Assembly (NCBI GenBank): GCA_031254915.1
Contig: JAIRTL010000047.1
Location: forward strand, 1 to 64,000
Source: Planctomycetota bacterium
Lineage (GTDB): Bacteria > Planctomycetota > SZUA-567
Length of the DNA stretch: 64,000 nt
Reading direction: 5' to 3'
The notes below the pieces were generated by a model, which was not told the DNA's origin, made no database searches, and saw only the letters and a list, made by a program, of their open reading frames with translations. The translations under genes were made by a program, and so were the position numbers. This document shows, piece after piece, positions 1 to 9,089 of this stretch; positions within the stretch are counted from its first letter, which is position 1; each line of letters begins with the position of its first letter.

Positions 1-1
1 G

Positions 2-277
2 ACGCTGTTCGTGCCGCCGGAGATGCCGGGCGTGCGCACCGACTCCTTCATCTATTCAGGCTACCGGATTTCCCCGTATTACGATTCGATGATCGCCAAG
101 ATGATCGTGCACGCCGACAACCGGCAGAACTGCATTGAGAAGGCGAAGCAGGCGTTCCGCGACCTGATTCTCGAGGGGGTGAAGACGACGATACCGTTCC
201 ACCTCAAGATGCTCGACAACATCGATTTCGTAACGTCGCAGTTCGATATAAATTTCGTGGACAAGCTCTACGCCTAA
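2..277 (+). CDS. accC: Biotin carboxylase (acetyl-CoA carboxylase subunit), C-terminal end, partial
   Basis: The reading frame is open from the left edge and ends at a stop at 275-277, leaving about 91 residues. The text YYDSMIAKMIVHADNRQNC and the following EGVKTTIPFHLKML are typical of the C-terminal domain of AccC, which carboxylates biotin carried on AccB using ATP and bicarbonate in the first step of fatty acid synthesis. The N-terminal ATP-grasp part lies outside the window. The next gene starts 43 bases downstream on the same strand, so the two are probably cotranscribed. Confidence 0.93.
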   Translation, partial: TLFVPPEMPGVRTDSFIYSGYRISPYYDSMIAKMIVHADNRQNCIEKAKQAFRDLILEGVKTTIPFHLKMLDNIDFVTSQFDINFVDKLYA

Positions 278-320
278 CCGCGCCGGCGCTGTCCGGCGCG
301 TCCAAACCAGGAGGTGACGC

Positions 321-923
321 ATGCGCAAGGTCGTCGATTTCGTCAACATCGCCGTTTCCGTGCTTTTCGGCGCGTATCTCATCGTGTTGGTGTTTTTCCG
401 CCCCGAGAAGCTGATGGCCGCGCCGGAATGGCTCGTCACTTCCGGGGTGGTGCTGATCACGCTGCTTGTCGGCCTGTTCACCGTCGGCGCGAACCTCTAC
501 ATCCTCTTCAACGAGTGGAAAGCCGGCGGGCTGCGCCGCAACCTCAAAATCACCACCGACCACGGCCAGAACGAACTGTCGGTGGCGGCGCTGGAAATGC
601 TTCTCCTCCGCGACCTCAAGTCGCAGCCGGATATCGTCGACCCCGTCATCACGCTGTATCCGCGCGGCGAGGGGAAGCCGATGCTGTGCCTGCTCGAGCT
701 CAAGCTCCGCCGGCAGAACGACGTCATCCACCGGATGGACGCGATCAAGCTCCACATCCGTGAGATTTTCGACCGCCTTATCCCGGGAGGCATCACGGTC
801 GAAGTCCAGGAGGAAGTGCGCGGCTTCGTCGAGGACGCGCCCAAAACCCGCGAAAGTGCGGTCATGGACAAGGAATTCAACGGCCCCGTCTATTCCGACG
901 GCGGCGACGCGGACGGCATCTGA
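321..923 (+). CDS. Alkaline-shock-type membrane anchor protein (AmaP/Asp23-related)
   Basis: A 200-residue protein with two membrane segments near the N-terminus (about residues 8-27 and 40-63), followed by a soluble domain of about 120 residues with alternating strands and helices (NELSVAALEMLLLRDLK, then an IREIFDRLIPGGITVEV stretch). This matches the layout of AmaP, which anchors Asp23-family proteins to the membrane. A strong Shine-Dalgarno (AGGAGGTG, 310-317) sits just before the ATG. Asp23/AmaP proteins are best known in Gram-positive bacteria, where Asp23-like genes often neighbour acc genes; the same link is kept here in a diderm. No partner Asp23 gene is visible, though it could lie left of accC. 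The family call rests on architecture, so the exact role is uncertain. Confidence 0.65.
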   Translation: MRKVVDFVNIAVSVLFGAYLIVLVFFRPEKLMAAPEWLVTSGVVLITLLVGLFTVGANLYILFNEWKAGGLRRNLKITTDHGQNELSVAALEMLLLRDLKSQPDIVDPVITLYPRGEGKPMLCLLELKLRRQNDVIHRMDAIKLHIREIFDRLIPGGITVEVQEEVRGFVEDAPKTRESAVMDKEFNGPVYSDGGDADGI

Positions 924-1211
924 TCCGCGCGGCCGGCTCCGGTCGGCTTTGGGAGCCTTTCCGGTTGAGCGCTTTCCGTCTCCGCCGTCTTCCGCTCCGC
1001 GGCGGCGGTCGGGCGACGGCGGGGCATCACCGGAATGTGGCGACAATGTCGATTATTTCTCGCAAAGTGGGGACGGTTGGCAAGGCCGTCCCCGTTGCGA
1101 TTGGCGGCGTGTTTTCGGCAAGAATCGGCCCTGCGTTGCGTTTTCGGGCGCAACCGCGCCACCGGGACGCGCAATAGGGAAAGGGCTGCCATCCGCGACG
1201 ATACCACAGGC

Positions 1212-2288
1212 GTGAACCGCGACGACCTGCTTGAATCATACCAATTCCATCTTCCGCCCGAATTGATCGCGCAACGTCCCGCCGCGCGGCGGGACGCGTC
1301 GCGCCTTATGCTTCTCGAGTCCGGCGGAGGCCTTCGTCATCTGTCGTTCAGCGGCTTCCCCGATCAGCTTCGCCCCGGCGACGTCCTTGTCCGCAACAAC
1401 GTCAAGGTCCTGCCGGCGCGGTTGATCGGTAAACGGGCGGGAGGCGGCAAAACGGAACTCCTTCTCGTCCGCGAGGAGGCGGACGACGACGTTTCCGTCT
1501 GGCTGTGCCTGGCGCGGCCGTCGAGCCACTTGAAGCCGGGCGGGACGCTGACGTTCGCCGACGGCGCTCTTGCCGCCACGGTGGTCGAAAAGTGCGGACA
1601 GGGTCGGGTGCGGGCGACGTTTTCCGAATCTGGTGCGCGTTTTCGCAAACTCATCGACGACATCGGCCTGCTTCCGCTTCCGCCCTACATAGTCCGGCCG
1701 GACGAAAAACCGACTCCGGAGGATGTTGAGCGCTACCAGACCGTATACGCCCGGAGCGACAAAGCGGGCGCGGTGGCGGCGCCGACGGCCGGCCTGCATT
1801 TCACGGCCGAAATCGACCGCCGCATGACGGAGCGCGGCGTGGAGGTTCACGAACTGACGCTGTACGTCGGGCCGGGGACCTTCCGGCCGATCAAGGCGGA
1901 AAATCTCGCCGACCACAGGATGGACGCGGAGCGGTTCGAGATTCCCGGCGACGCGTGGAGGAAAATACTCGGGGCGAAGGCGTCCGGCCGCCGGATCGTC
2001 GCCGTGGGGACGACGACGGCGAGGGCGCTCGAGAGCGCCCTCGCCACGCCGGACGGCGAGGGCGACAGGGCTGGTTGGACGGATCTGTTTATCCGTCCGG
2101 GCCACGCTTTCCGCGTCGTCGACGGTCTGGCGACGAATTTCCACCTTCCCGGGTCGTCGCTCCTCGTCATGCTGTCGGCGCTCGCCGGGCGGGAACGAAT
2201 GCTTGCCGCCTATGCCGCCGCCGTGGAAAATGGCTACAGGTTTTATTCATACGGCGACGCCATGCTGGTTTGGCGTGCCGACCCATAG
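1212..2288 (+). CDS. queA: S-adenosylmethionine:tRNA ribosyltransferase-isomerase QueA
   Basis: QueA moves the ribosyl part of SAM to preQ1 in tRNA to make epoxyqueuosine. The protein is 358 residues, the usual size. Family landmarks are YQFHLPPELIAQRPAARRDASRL near the N-terminus, the DVLVRNNVKVLPARL segment, AAPTAGLHFT in the middle, and ATNFHLPGSSLLVMLSALAG near the end. The frame is open well upstream (to 1035), but the GTG at 1212 gives the conserved N-terminus and the right length. It heads a long same-strand run; the 288 bases before it hold no recognisable gene or clear promoter. Confidence 0.95.
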   Translation: MNRDDLLESYQFHLPPELIAQRPAARRDASRLMLLESGGGLRHLSFSGFPDQLRPGDVLVRNNVKVLPARLIGKRAGGGKTELLLVREEADDDVSVWLCLARPSSHLKPGGTLTFADGALAATVVEKCGQGRVRATFSESGARFRKLIDDIGLLPLPPYIVRPDEKPTPEDVERYQTVYARSDKAGAVAAPTAGLHFTAEIDRRMTERGVEVHELTLYVGPGTFRPIKAENLADHRMDAERFEIPGDAWRKILGAKASGRRIVAVGTTTARALESALATPDGEGDRAGWTDLFIRPGHAFRVVDGLATNFHLPGSSLLVMLSALAGRERMLAAYAAAVENGYRFYSYGDAMLVWRADP

Positions 2289-2299
2289 CCCGGAGCGCC

Positions 2300-2926
2300 A
2301 TGTTTTCGACGCGCAGAATAAAATTCCTCATGCGTCGCCTGCTTCGCGCCCTCGGACGCGCCACGGGAACGTCGCATCAGATCGCGCTCGGCGTGGCAAT
2401 CGGATTCTTCGTGGGTTGGCTGCCGATCGTCGGGATTCAAATGGCGGTGGCGATCGTCGTCTGCCAGATCGTCCACGCCAACAAGGTGGTGCCGATCTTT
2501 CCGATCTGGCTCACGAATCCGGTGACGCTCGTCCCGATCTATTCCTTCAACTATTGGGTCGGCTGGCTGGTCGTCGGCGGGCCGCCGTTGTCCGACATCG
2601 CCCGCGTTCTCGGGCGCATGATCGCGGTGCAGGAACCGGGCCCCGACGTCGGGCGCTTCGAAACCTGGTGGGAGTCGATCCGTCATGCCTTCTCGGAACT
2701 GTTCAGCATGGGTTGGGACATGCAGATTCCGCTCTGGCTGGGCTGCGTGATCGTCGGCGCCGCGCTTGCGGTTCCGTCGTATTTCCTGACCAGGAAGTTC
2801 GTGGACTCGTTTCGCGAGGCGGTGGCGAAAAAGCGCCAGATGCGCCGCGACATCAGGCGCAGGCAGAACATCGACGCCGATATCGTGTTCGGCGACAAGG
2901 GTCTTGGCGGCGGCGAGCGCGATTGA
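2300..2926 (+). CDS. DUF2062 family membrane protein
   Basis: A 208-residue protein. The segment ATGTSHQIALGVAIGFFVGW, followed by VNP-type loops (IWLTNPVTLVPIYSFNYWVG) and a second hydrophobic pair ending IPLWLGCVIVGAALAVPSYFL, is the DUF2062 signature, with about three to four membrane helices. A basic tail (RKFVDSFREAVAKKRQMRR) should be cytoplasmic. The chosen ATG lies 12 bases after the queA stop. DUF2062 proteins often occur near glycan or envelope genes, but no biochemical function is established, and the neighbours here (queA, an ABC permease, murD) do not settle it. Confidence 0.85.
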   Translation: MFSTRRIKFLMRRLLRALGRATGTSHQIALGVAIGFFVGWLPIVGIQMAVAIVVCQIVHANKVVPIFPIWLTNPVTLVPIYSFNYWVGWLVVGGPPLSDIARVLGRMIAVQEPGPDVGRFETWWESIRHAFSELFSMGWDMQIPLWLGCVIVGAALAVPSYFLTRKFVDSFREAVAKKRQMRRDIRRRQNIDADIVFGDKGLGGGERD

Positions 2927-2964
2927 AAAGAACGCGGAACACGCGAAAGCCGCAAGGATGAATC

Positions 2965-3996
2965 ATGCGCGCGTATGTCATTAGACGCCTGTTGTGGATG
3001 ATGCCGACGATGATCGCGATCACCGTCGCCAGTTACGGAATGATGCGGCTGGCGCCGGGCGATCCGGTAAAGGCGACCTTCCTGTCCTCCGGCTCCGGTC
3101 AGGACGGGGTCGGCGTCCAGCGCGAAGGCGAGAGCAACGCCGCCCGCGCCTTCCGCCGGCGCTTTTATCTGGACAAGCCGTGGTATGTCGGCTACTGGCG
3201 CTGGCTGGTCGGCGACAGCGAGCGCGGCCGGGGCGGCGTCATCCACGGCGACTTCGGCGACAGCATCGTCATCAGCCTCGGCACGCCGGTCTGGGACGTC
3301 ATCAAGGAGAAGGTGCCGGCGACGATCAAGCTCAATCTCTGGTCCTTCGCCGTCATTTACCTGGTCGCCATTCCCTTCGGCCTTTATTCGGCCGTCTTCC
3401 GGGGGTCGTCGGCGGACAAGTCGGTGACGACCGGCTTCTTCGTGCTCTACAGCCTGCCGTCGTTCTGGGTCGGCATTCTCCTCATCCTCCTCGTCACCCG
3501 CTACTTCCCGAGCTGGCCGATCAGCGAACTGACGCAATATCCCCGCGCCGACGAGAGCTATTGGTCCGCGCTGTGGCGGAGCGCCCGGCATTACGTGCTG
3601 CCGGTGATCTGCCTGAGTTACGGCGGCTTCGCCAGCCTTTCCCGCTTCACCAGGGCGTCAGTGCTCGAGAACATCGGCCAGGACTACGTGCGCACCGCCC
3701 GCGCCAAGGGCATGGGCGAATGGGCGATCATGGTCCGCCATGTTCTCAGGAACTCCCTCATCCCCCTCATCACCTTGTCGGCCGGGCTCTTGCCTGGCAT
3801 GCTCGGCGGCAGTATGATCATCGAATATCTGTTCAACATCCCGGGCATGGGCACGCTGATGCTCCAGGCCTTGTCGAACCGCGACTATCCCGTCCTCATG
3901 ACCGTGATGGGGCTGGGCACGCTTCTGGTTCTGGCCGGGATTCTGCTCTCCGATCTGCTGTACGCGGTCGTCGATCCGCGCATCACTTTCGAATAG
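2965..3996 (+). CDS. OppB/DppB-type ABC transporter permease, orphan
   Basis: A 343-residue inner-membrane permease. The N-terminus RRLLWMMPTMIAITVASY and LAPGDPVKA are the standard start of peptide/nickel permeases. The cytoplasmic EAA loop for ATPase contact is visible as DYVRTARAKGMGEWAIMVRHVLRNSLIPL, and the end DLLYAVVDPRITFE is typical. In this family it normally works with an OppC-type permease, two ATPases and a binding protein, none of which is adjacent: murD follows 16 bases later. Possible explanations are partners elsewhere in the genome or loss of the rest of the operon. Confidence 0.9.
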   Translation: MRAYVIRRLLWMMPTMIAITVASYGMMRLAPGDPVKATFLSSGSGQDGVGVQREGESNAARAFRRRFYLDKPWYVGYWRWLVGDSERGRGGVIHGDFGDSIVISLGTPVWDVIKEKVPATIKLNLWSFAVIYLVAIPFGLYSAVFRGSSADKSVTTGFFVLYSLPSFWVGILLILLVTRYFPSWPISELTQYPRADESYWSALWRSARHYVLPVICLSYGGFASLSRFTRASVLENIGQDYVRTARAKGMGEWAIMVRHVLRNSLIPLITLSAGLLPGMLGGSMIIEYLFNIPGMGTLMLQALSNRDYPVLMTVMGLGTLLVLAGILLSDLLYAVVDPRITFE

Positions 3997-4012
3997 GAAC
4001 GGGGTGAAGACC

Positions 4013-5458
4013 ATGCCCGTGAAGGAACCGCTCACCAGGGAACGCCTCCGCTCCTACGGCAGGGTGACGGTGATGGGGCTGGGAGTGTTCGGCGGCGGCA
4101 TCGGCGCGGCGCGGTATTTCTCCGATCTCGGGGCGAAGGTGGTCGTTACCGATATCGCGCCGGCGGAGAAGCTGGGCGCGTCCGTCGCGGCGCTGAAAGG
4201 CAGGGACATCCGCTTCCGCTTTGGCGGCCATGACGTCGGGGACTTCACCGACGCCGATCTTGTCGTCGCCAACCAGGCGGTGCGGCCCGACCACCCGCTT
4301 CTCGCGGCGGCGGCGGAAAAGGGGGTTCCCGTGCTTGCGGAGACGGGGATCGCGCTCGCGCTCAGCCGTTCGCCCCTCGTCGCCGTCACCGGCAGCGCCG
4401 GCAAATCCACCACCGCATCGCTCATCGCCGCCATGCTCCTCCGCCACGACCCCAACACCATGTTCGGCGGCAACATCGGCGGCGACCTCATCACCAGGAT
4501 CGAGGAGCACCCGCCCGCATCGCCTCTCGTGGCGGAACTGTCCAGCTTCCAGCTCAGCCACATCGGCCCGGCCCTTCTTGCCGGGGATATCGAACCGCCG
4601 CGCGTCGCCGTCGTCACCAATCTTTCTTCGAACCACCTCGACTGGCACCGCGACCTGGGCGAATATTACGAAAGCAAGAAAACCCTCGCCCTGGCGCAGG
4701 GCGGCGACGCCTGGACGATCCTCAACGTCGACGACCCGGTCCTCGCCGCCTGGGCGGACGAGGTCCCCGGCCGCGTGCTGCGCTGTTCCTTTCGCGATGC
4801 CGGGCATCCGGACGCCTGCTTCGCGGATGATGGCCGGATAGTCCTCCGGCTCGGCGGCGATCCCGTCGTCCGCGTTCCGCTCGAGCTTCTCCGTCCGCGC
4901 GGCCGTCACAACGTCATGAACGCGGCGCAGGCGGTCGCGGCGGCGGTCGCGGCCTCGGGCAACGCCAAGGCGGCGGCGGACGGCCTAGCGTCGTTCAAGG
5001 GCTTGCCGCACCGGATGGAATCGGTCGCCAGCGTCGCCGGACGGACTTTCGTCGACGATTCGAAATGCACGACCCCGGAGGCGGCCCGCCTCGCCCTGAT
5101 GGCGATGGACGAGGCGAAAGTCCTGATCGCAGGCGGCTACGACAAACAGGCCCCGTTCGAGGCGCTCGGCAGAACGGTGCAGGAGCGAGCCCACGGGCTG
5201 GTGCTGGTCGGCGCGGCGGCGGAAAGGATTCTCGACGCGGTGCGCGGCGCCGAACGCTTCCGTCCGCCGGAAATGGGACGGTTGGAGCTGGTCGTGGCCG
5301 GCGACGACTTCGGACGCGCGGTGCGCGAGGCGTTCAATCTTTGCCCGGTGGGCGGAGTGGTGCTTCTTTCGCCCGCCTGCGCGAGCTGGGACATGTTCCT
5401 CAACTACGAGGAGCGCGGCGACAAGTTCCGCGCCCTCGCCGTCGGGCTGGGGCGCTGA
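4013..5458 (+). CDS. murD: UDP-N-acetylmuramoylalanine--D-glutamate ligase MurD
   Basis: MurD adds D-glutamate to UDP-MurNAc-L-Ala in the cytoplasm during peptidoglycan synthesis. Visible parts are an N-terminal Rossmann domain (GRVTVMGLGVFGGGIGAARY), the ATP loop GSAGKSTTASL, the NLSSNHLDWHRDLGEYYESK segment with the conserved Asn and His, LPHRMESVASVAGRTFVDDSK, IAGGYDKQAPFEAL and the C-terminal VVLLSPACASWDMF. The P-loop reads GSAGKST where GTNGKST is usual, a conservative change. An in-frame GTG at 4004 is possible, but the ATG at 4013 has GGGGTG at good spacing. Other mur genes are not nearby. Confidence 0.93.
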   Translation: MPVKEPLTRERLRSYGRVTVMGLGVFGGGIGAARYFSDLGAKVVVTDIAPAEKLGASVAALKGRDIRFRFGGHDVGDFTDADLVVANQAVRPDHPLLAAAAEKGVPVLAETGIALALSRSPLVAVTGSAGKSTTASLIAAMLLRHDPNTMFGGNIGGDLITRIEEHPPASPLVAELSSFQLSHIGPALLAGDIEPPRVAVVTNLSSNHLDWHRDLGEYYESKKTLALAQGGDAWTILNVDDPVLAAWADEVPGRVLRCSFRDAGHPDACFADDGRIVLRLGGDPVVRVPLELLRPRGRHNVMNAAQAVAAAVAASGNAKAAADGLASFKGLPHRMESVASVAGRTFVDDSKCTTPEAARLALMAMDEAKVLIAGGYDKQAPFEALGRTVQERAHGLVLVGAAAERILDAVRGAERFRPPEMGRLELVVAGDDFGRAVREAFNLCPVGGVVLLSPACASWDMFLNYEERGDKFRALAVGLGR

Positions 5459-5459
5459 C

Positions 5460-6977
5460 ATGCTGGCGAAGCTGTACTCCATAGCGATCAGCGGCATCGA
5501 TGCCGTTCCGGTGGAAGTCGAGCTCGACCTTTCGGGCGGCGTGCCGCAGGAACGTCTCGTCGGCCTCCCGGACAAGGCGGTGCAGGAGGCGCTCGACCGG
5601 GTGCGCTCCGCGGTCAAGAACAGCGGCTATGATTTTCCGAGCCGGCGGCTTGTGTTCAGCCTCGCCCCGGCGGAACTGCGCAAGGAAGGCGCCGTCTACG
5701 ATCTGCCGCTCGCGCTCGTGACCCTCATCGCCAGCGAACAGCTCGAGGTGGCGCGCCAAGGGAGGTATCTCGTCGCCGGGGAGCTTGCCCTCGGCGGAAC
5801 CGTGCGGCCGATCCGGGGCGCGCTCGCCGCCGCCATCGCGGCCCGGCAGCTCGATTGCGACGGCGTCGTCCTGCCGGCGGAGAACGCGTCCGAGGCGACG
5901 GCGATAACCGGCATCGAGGTCGCGGGCGTCGCGGATCTGGCGGAGGCGGTCGGCTTTTTCGCCGGGACCTGGTCGCCGGGGCCGGTTCCGCAGCCGGAGG
6001 CCGAACGGGAAATCGAGGCGGCGCTGTGTTACTCCGACATGCGCGGGCAGGAAATGGTGAAGCGCGCCATGCTTGTCGCCGCCGCCGGCGCGCACCATTG
6101 CATCCTCATGGGGCCTCCCGGGAGCGGCAAAACCATGGCGGCGCAGCGCCTGCCCACGATCCTGCCGCCGCTGACCCTCGCCGAAAGCCTGGAGACGACG
6201 AAGATCCACAGCGTCGCCGGCGAATTGCGGCCCGGACGGGGACTTATGCGCCGGCGGCCGTTTCGCGCGCCGCATCACAACGCCAGCGTTGCCGGCCTGG
6301 TCGGCGGCGGCACCATACCGCGCCCGGGCGACATCTCCCTAGCGCACAACGGCGTGCTGTTCCTCGACGAGGCGCCGGAGTTTCCCCGTCAGGTGCTCGA
6401 GACCCTGCGCCAACCGCTTGAGGACGGCAGCGTCACCATCAGCCGCGTCGCCGGCAGCGGCACCTTTCCGGCGCGTCTGCTTCTCGTCATGTCCATGAAT
6501 CTCTGTCCGTGCGGCGCGCGCGGCGATCCGAGGCGGATATGCCGCTGTTCGCGGAACCAGGTGGAAAATTACGCCGGGCGGATCTCGGGGCCGCTCCTCG
6601 ACCGTCTCGATTTGCATGTCGAGGTGCCTCCGGTGGACCGGAACCGGCTGCTCGAAAAGCGTAACGGCGCGACCTCGAAGGAAATGGCGGAGCGCGTGCG
6701 CCGGGCGCGCGCGGTGCAGGAGGCGCGCTATCCCGGGCGCGGCTCGCCCGTCAACTCGGCGATGACGGCGAGGGACGTGGAAACGCACTGCCGGCTCGAC
6801 CGCAACGGCGAGTCCCTCATCCGCGCCGCCATCAACGACTACGGTCTTTCGGCCCGCGCCTATGGACGGATCCTCAAAGTGGCGAGAACCATCGCCGACC
6901 TGGACGGAAAGGAACGGATAGGCGTCGACCACCTGCTCGAGGCGGTGCAGTATCGCCAGGCGGACAAGCGGCTATAA
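5460..6977 (+). CDS. comM: YifB/ComM family magnesium-chelatase-like AAA+ ATPase
   Basis: 505 residues starting one base after the murD stop, so translation is probably coupled. The N-terminal domain (VEVELDLSGGVPQERLVGLPDKAVQEA) is the Lon-protease-like fold of YifB. The AAA+ core has Walker A GPPGSGKTMAA and Walker B GVLFLDEAPEF, followed by LRQPLEDGSVTISRVAGSGTFPA and the Cys-rich CPCGARGDPRRICRCS loop. ComM is a hexameric branch-migration helicase acting during natural transformation in several proteobacteria; whether this organism is competent cannot be told from the window. Confidence 0.93.
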   Translation: MLAKLYSIAISGIDAVPVEVELDLSGGVPQERLVGLPDKAVQEALDRVRSAVKNSGYDFPSRRLVFSLAPAELRKEGAVYDLPLALVTLIASEQLEVARQGRYLVAGELALGGTVRPIRGALAAAIAARQLDCDGVVLPAENASEATAITGIEVAGVADLAEAVGFFAGTWSPGPVPQPEAEREIEAALCYSDMRGQEMVKRAMLVAAAGAHHCILMGPPGSGKTMAAQRLPTILPPLTLAESLETTKIHSVAGELRPGRGLMRRRPFRAPHHNASVAGLVGGGTIPRPGDISLAHNGVLFLDEAPEFPRQVLETLRQPLEDGSVTISRVAGSGTFPARLLLVMSMNLCPCGARGDPRRICRCSRNQVENYAGRISGPLLDRLDLHVEVPPVDRNRLLEKRNGATSKEMAERVRRARAVQEARYPGRGSPVNSAMTARDVETHCRLDRNGESLIRAAINDYGLSARAYGRILKVARTIADLDGKERIGVDHLLEAVQYRQADKRL

Positions 6978-7004
6978 CAATTTTCATGCGACATTCGGAA
7001 AACC

Positions 7005-8114
7005 ATGAGCGAACGCTTCAACCACGGCGGCGATGTTGAGGGGATGGCGGACGGCCTCGGCGTCCGGACGGAGGACATCCTCGACTTCAGCGCCAACATC
7101 AATCCCTACGGCCCGCCCGACGGGTGGCTCGAAATCGCGACGCAGGCGCTTCGCCAGGTGGCGCATTATCCGGATCCCCATGCACGCGACCTGGTCGCGG
7201 CGATTGCCGGGCGCCACGGCCTCGACCGCGCCGGGGTCGTCGTCGCCAACGGCGCGTCCGAAGCGCTCGACGCCGTTATGCGCGCCTTCTCGAAAAAGGG
7301 TCCCGGCCGCGCGGCGGTCGTGCCGGTTCCCTGCTACTCCGACTACGCCCGCGCCGCCGCGAAGGCGGGTTGCGAAGTCCGACCCTTCGCCTTGCGCGCG
7401 GATAATCGGTTCGCTCCGGACATGGACGCGATTCTCGCCGCCGCGCCGAAAGGCGGTTGCGTCGTTCTCGGCCGACCGAACAATCCGACCGGAATCGACC
7501 CCGGGGTCGATTCCGTCGCCGCCGCCGCCGCGAAGCGGCCCGACCTCGACTTTCTGGTGGACGAATCGTTTCTCGACTTCATCCCCGGCGCGGCATCGGC
7601 TGCGGATGCGGGACTTGAGAACATCGTCGTTGCGAAATCGCTGACGAAATTCTATTCCATTCCCGCCCTCCGCGTCGGCTTCGCGGCCGCTGCTCCGGAA
7701 ATCGCCGCCCGCGTCCGCACGGAACTGCCGTGCTGGCCGGTGAACGCCGTCGCCATGCGCGTCGCCGGGCACGCGCTTCGCGACGCCGCCTTCGCCGCCT
7801 CCTCGATCGAACGGATCGGGCGCGAACGGGAACGGTTCGCCGCGCTTCTTCGCGACCTGCCCGGTCTCGACGTTTTCCCCGGGACGGCGAATTTTCTTCT
7901 CCTGCGCCTCCGCCCGCCGGCGGCGGGCGACGCCCACCGGCTGGCGCGGACGCTCTTGCATCGGCATCGGATCGCCATCCGGACCTACTTCCCGGAAGAA
8001 CATCTCGACGCCGCCTTTTTCCGCGTCGCCGTCCGCCGCCCGGAAGACGACGACCGCCTCGTCGCCGCCTTGCGCGAGGCAAATGCCGGTTCCGGCGAGG
8101 ATCGACTCCGATGA
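7005..8114 (+). CDS. cobD: L-threonine-O-3-phosphate decarboxylase (CobD type), aminotransferase fold
   Basis: A PLP enzyme of 369 residues in the class I/II aminotransferase fold. It opens with HGGDVEGMADGLG and FSANINPYGPP, the start typical of CobD; VLGRPNNPTGI and SLTKFYSIPALRVGF (Schiff-base lysine after SLT) follow. CobD makes (R)-1-amino-2-propanol phosphate, the linker of the B12 lower ligand. A histidinol-phosphate aminotransferase would look similar, but the N-terminus and the cob neighbours decide. The gap to comM is only 27 bases, so there is no room for a cobalamin riboswitch here. The end overlaps cbiB by ATGA. Confidence 0.9.
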   Translation: MSERFNHGGDVEGMADGLGVRTEDILDFSANINPYGPPDGWLEIATQALRQVAHYPDPHARDLVAAIAGRHGLDRAGVVVANGASEALDAVMRAFSKKGPGRAAVVPVPCYSDYARAAAKAGCEVRPFALRADNRFAPDMDAILAAAPKGGCVVLGRPNNPTGIDPGVDSVAAAAAKRPDLDFLVDESFLDFIPGAASAADAGLENIVVAKSLTKFYSIPALRVGFAAAAPEIAARVRTELPCWPVNAVAMRVAGHALRDAAFAASSIERIGRERERFAALLRDLPGLDVFPGTANFLLLRLRPPAAGDAHRLARTLLHRHRIAIRTYFPEEHLDAAFFRVAVRRPEDDDRLVAALREANAGSGEDRLR

Positions 8115-9064
8115 CTGTCCCGCACTGGCAGATCCTCGCCGCCGCACTGGTTGACGCCGTTATCGGCGATCCGGAAGCATGGTCGCATCCGGTGCGCTGG
8201 ATCGGCGCCCTCGCGGACCGGCTCGAACGCTGGACGCGTTTCGCGTTTCGCGGCAACGCCGGGGCGGCGGGCGTTATGGCGACGTTGACGGTGTATATCG
8301 TCGCGGTCGCGTCGGCGTGGTTTTTCAGCGCCGTTCTCGGAGCGGTGAATCAGCCTCTCGGCTTTCTCGCCGGCACGGCGTTGATCTATTATTCGCTCGC
8401 CGCGCGCGACCTTCTCGACCACGTCTTCGCCGTCTATCGGCCACTCGCCGACAACGATCTCGCGGCGGCGCGGAAGGCGGCCGGGCGCATCGTCGGCCGC
8501 GACACCGATCGCCTCGACGCTTCCGGAATCGCCAAGGCGGCGACGGAGAGCGTTGCGGAGAGCCTAGCGGACGGCGTTGTCGGGCCGCTTTTCTGGGCCG
8601 CGATCCTCGGGCCGACGGGGGCGTTTCTGTATCGCGCCGTGAACACGCTCGACTCGATGTTCGGACACAGGGACGAGCGGTATCGCGAATTCGGCGCGCT
8701 GGCGGCGCGGGTGGACGACGCGGCGGGCTACCTGCCGGCGCGGTTGTCGGCGCTCCTTCTCTGCGTGGCCGGTTTCGCCGGAGGGCGGATGGAGCGCTCC
8801 TGGCGCGTCTGGCGGCGCGATCACAACCGACACGCCAGCCCCAACGCCGGCCATCCCGAGTCAGCCATGGCGGGGCTGCTCGGGGTCGAACTCGGCGGGC
8901 CAGTCTCCTACGGCGGCGTCCCGCACGGGCGTCCCGTCCTCGGCAGGCCGGGGCGGGCTCCCGCGCCTGCAGACATACTTTCCGCGCTCGGCTATTCCGG
9001 AGTCGCGTACGCGATCGCGCTCGCGCTTCTTTCCATATTCGCTCACGCGATCGTTCGCGTATAG
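8111..9064 (+). CDS. cbiB: Adenosylcobinamide-phosphate synthase CbiB
   Basis: 317 residues, with membrane segments at about 60-85, 90-105 and at the very C-terminus. CbiB attaches aminopropanol (phosphate) to adenosylcobyric acid at the membrane. Family landmarks are AAALVDAVIGDPEAWSHPVRWIG at the start, LADGVVGPLFWAAILGPTGAFLYRAVNTLDSMFG, the ARVDDAAGYLPARLSALLL segment and the NAGHPESAMAGLLGVELGG motif. It starts inside the cobD stop (ATGA), so the two consecutive steps are translationally coupled. Confidence 0.95.
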   Translation: MTVPHWQILAAALVDAVIGDPEAWSHPVRWIGALADRLERWTRFAFRGNAGAAGVMATLTVYIVAVASAWFFSAVLGAVNQPLGFLAGTALIYYSLAARDLLDHVFAVYRPLADNDLAAARKAAGRIVGRDTDRLDASGIAKAATESVAESLADGVVGPLFWAAILGPTGAFLYRAVNTLDSMFGHRDERYREFGALAARVDDAAGYLPARLSALLLCVAGFAGGRMERSWRVWRRDHNRHASPNAGHPESAMAGLLGVELGGPVSYGGVPHGRPVLGRPGRAPAPADILSALGYSGVAYAIALALLSIFAHAIVRV

Positions 9065-9089
9065 ACTCGAACCGTCGGGATGCGTCATC

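Noticed and set aside
6978-7004. Cobalamin riboswitch before cobD
   Set aside because: The gap is only 27 bases, far too short, and the run of genes is continuous.
7005-8114. Histidinol-phosphate aminotransferase (hisC)
   Set aside because: Same fold, but the N-terminal HGGDVEGMA and FSANINPYGPP text and the cob neighbours fit CobD.
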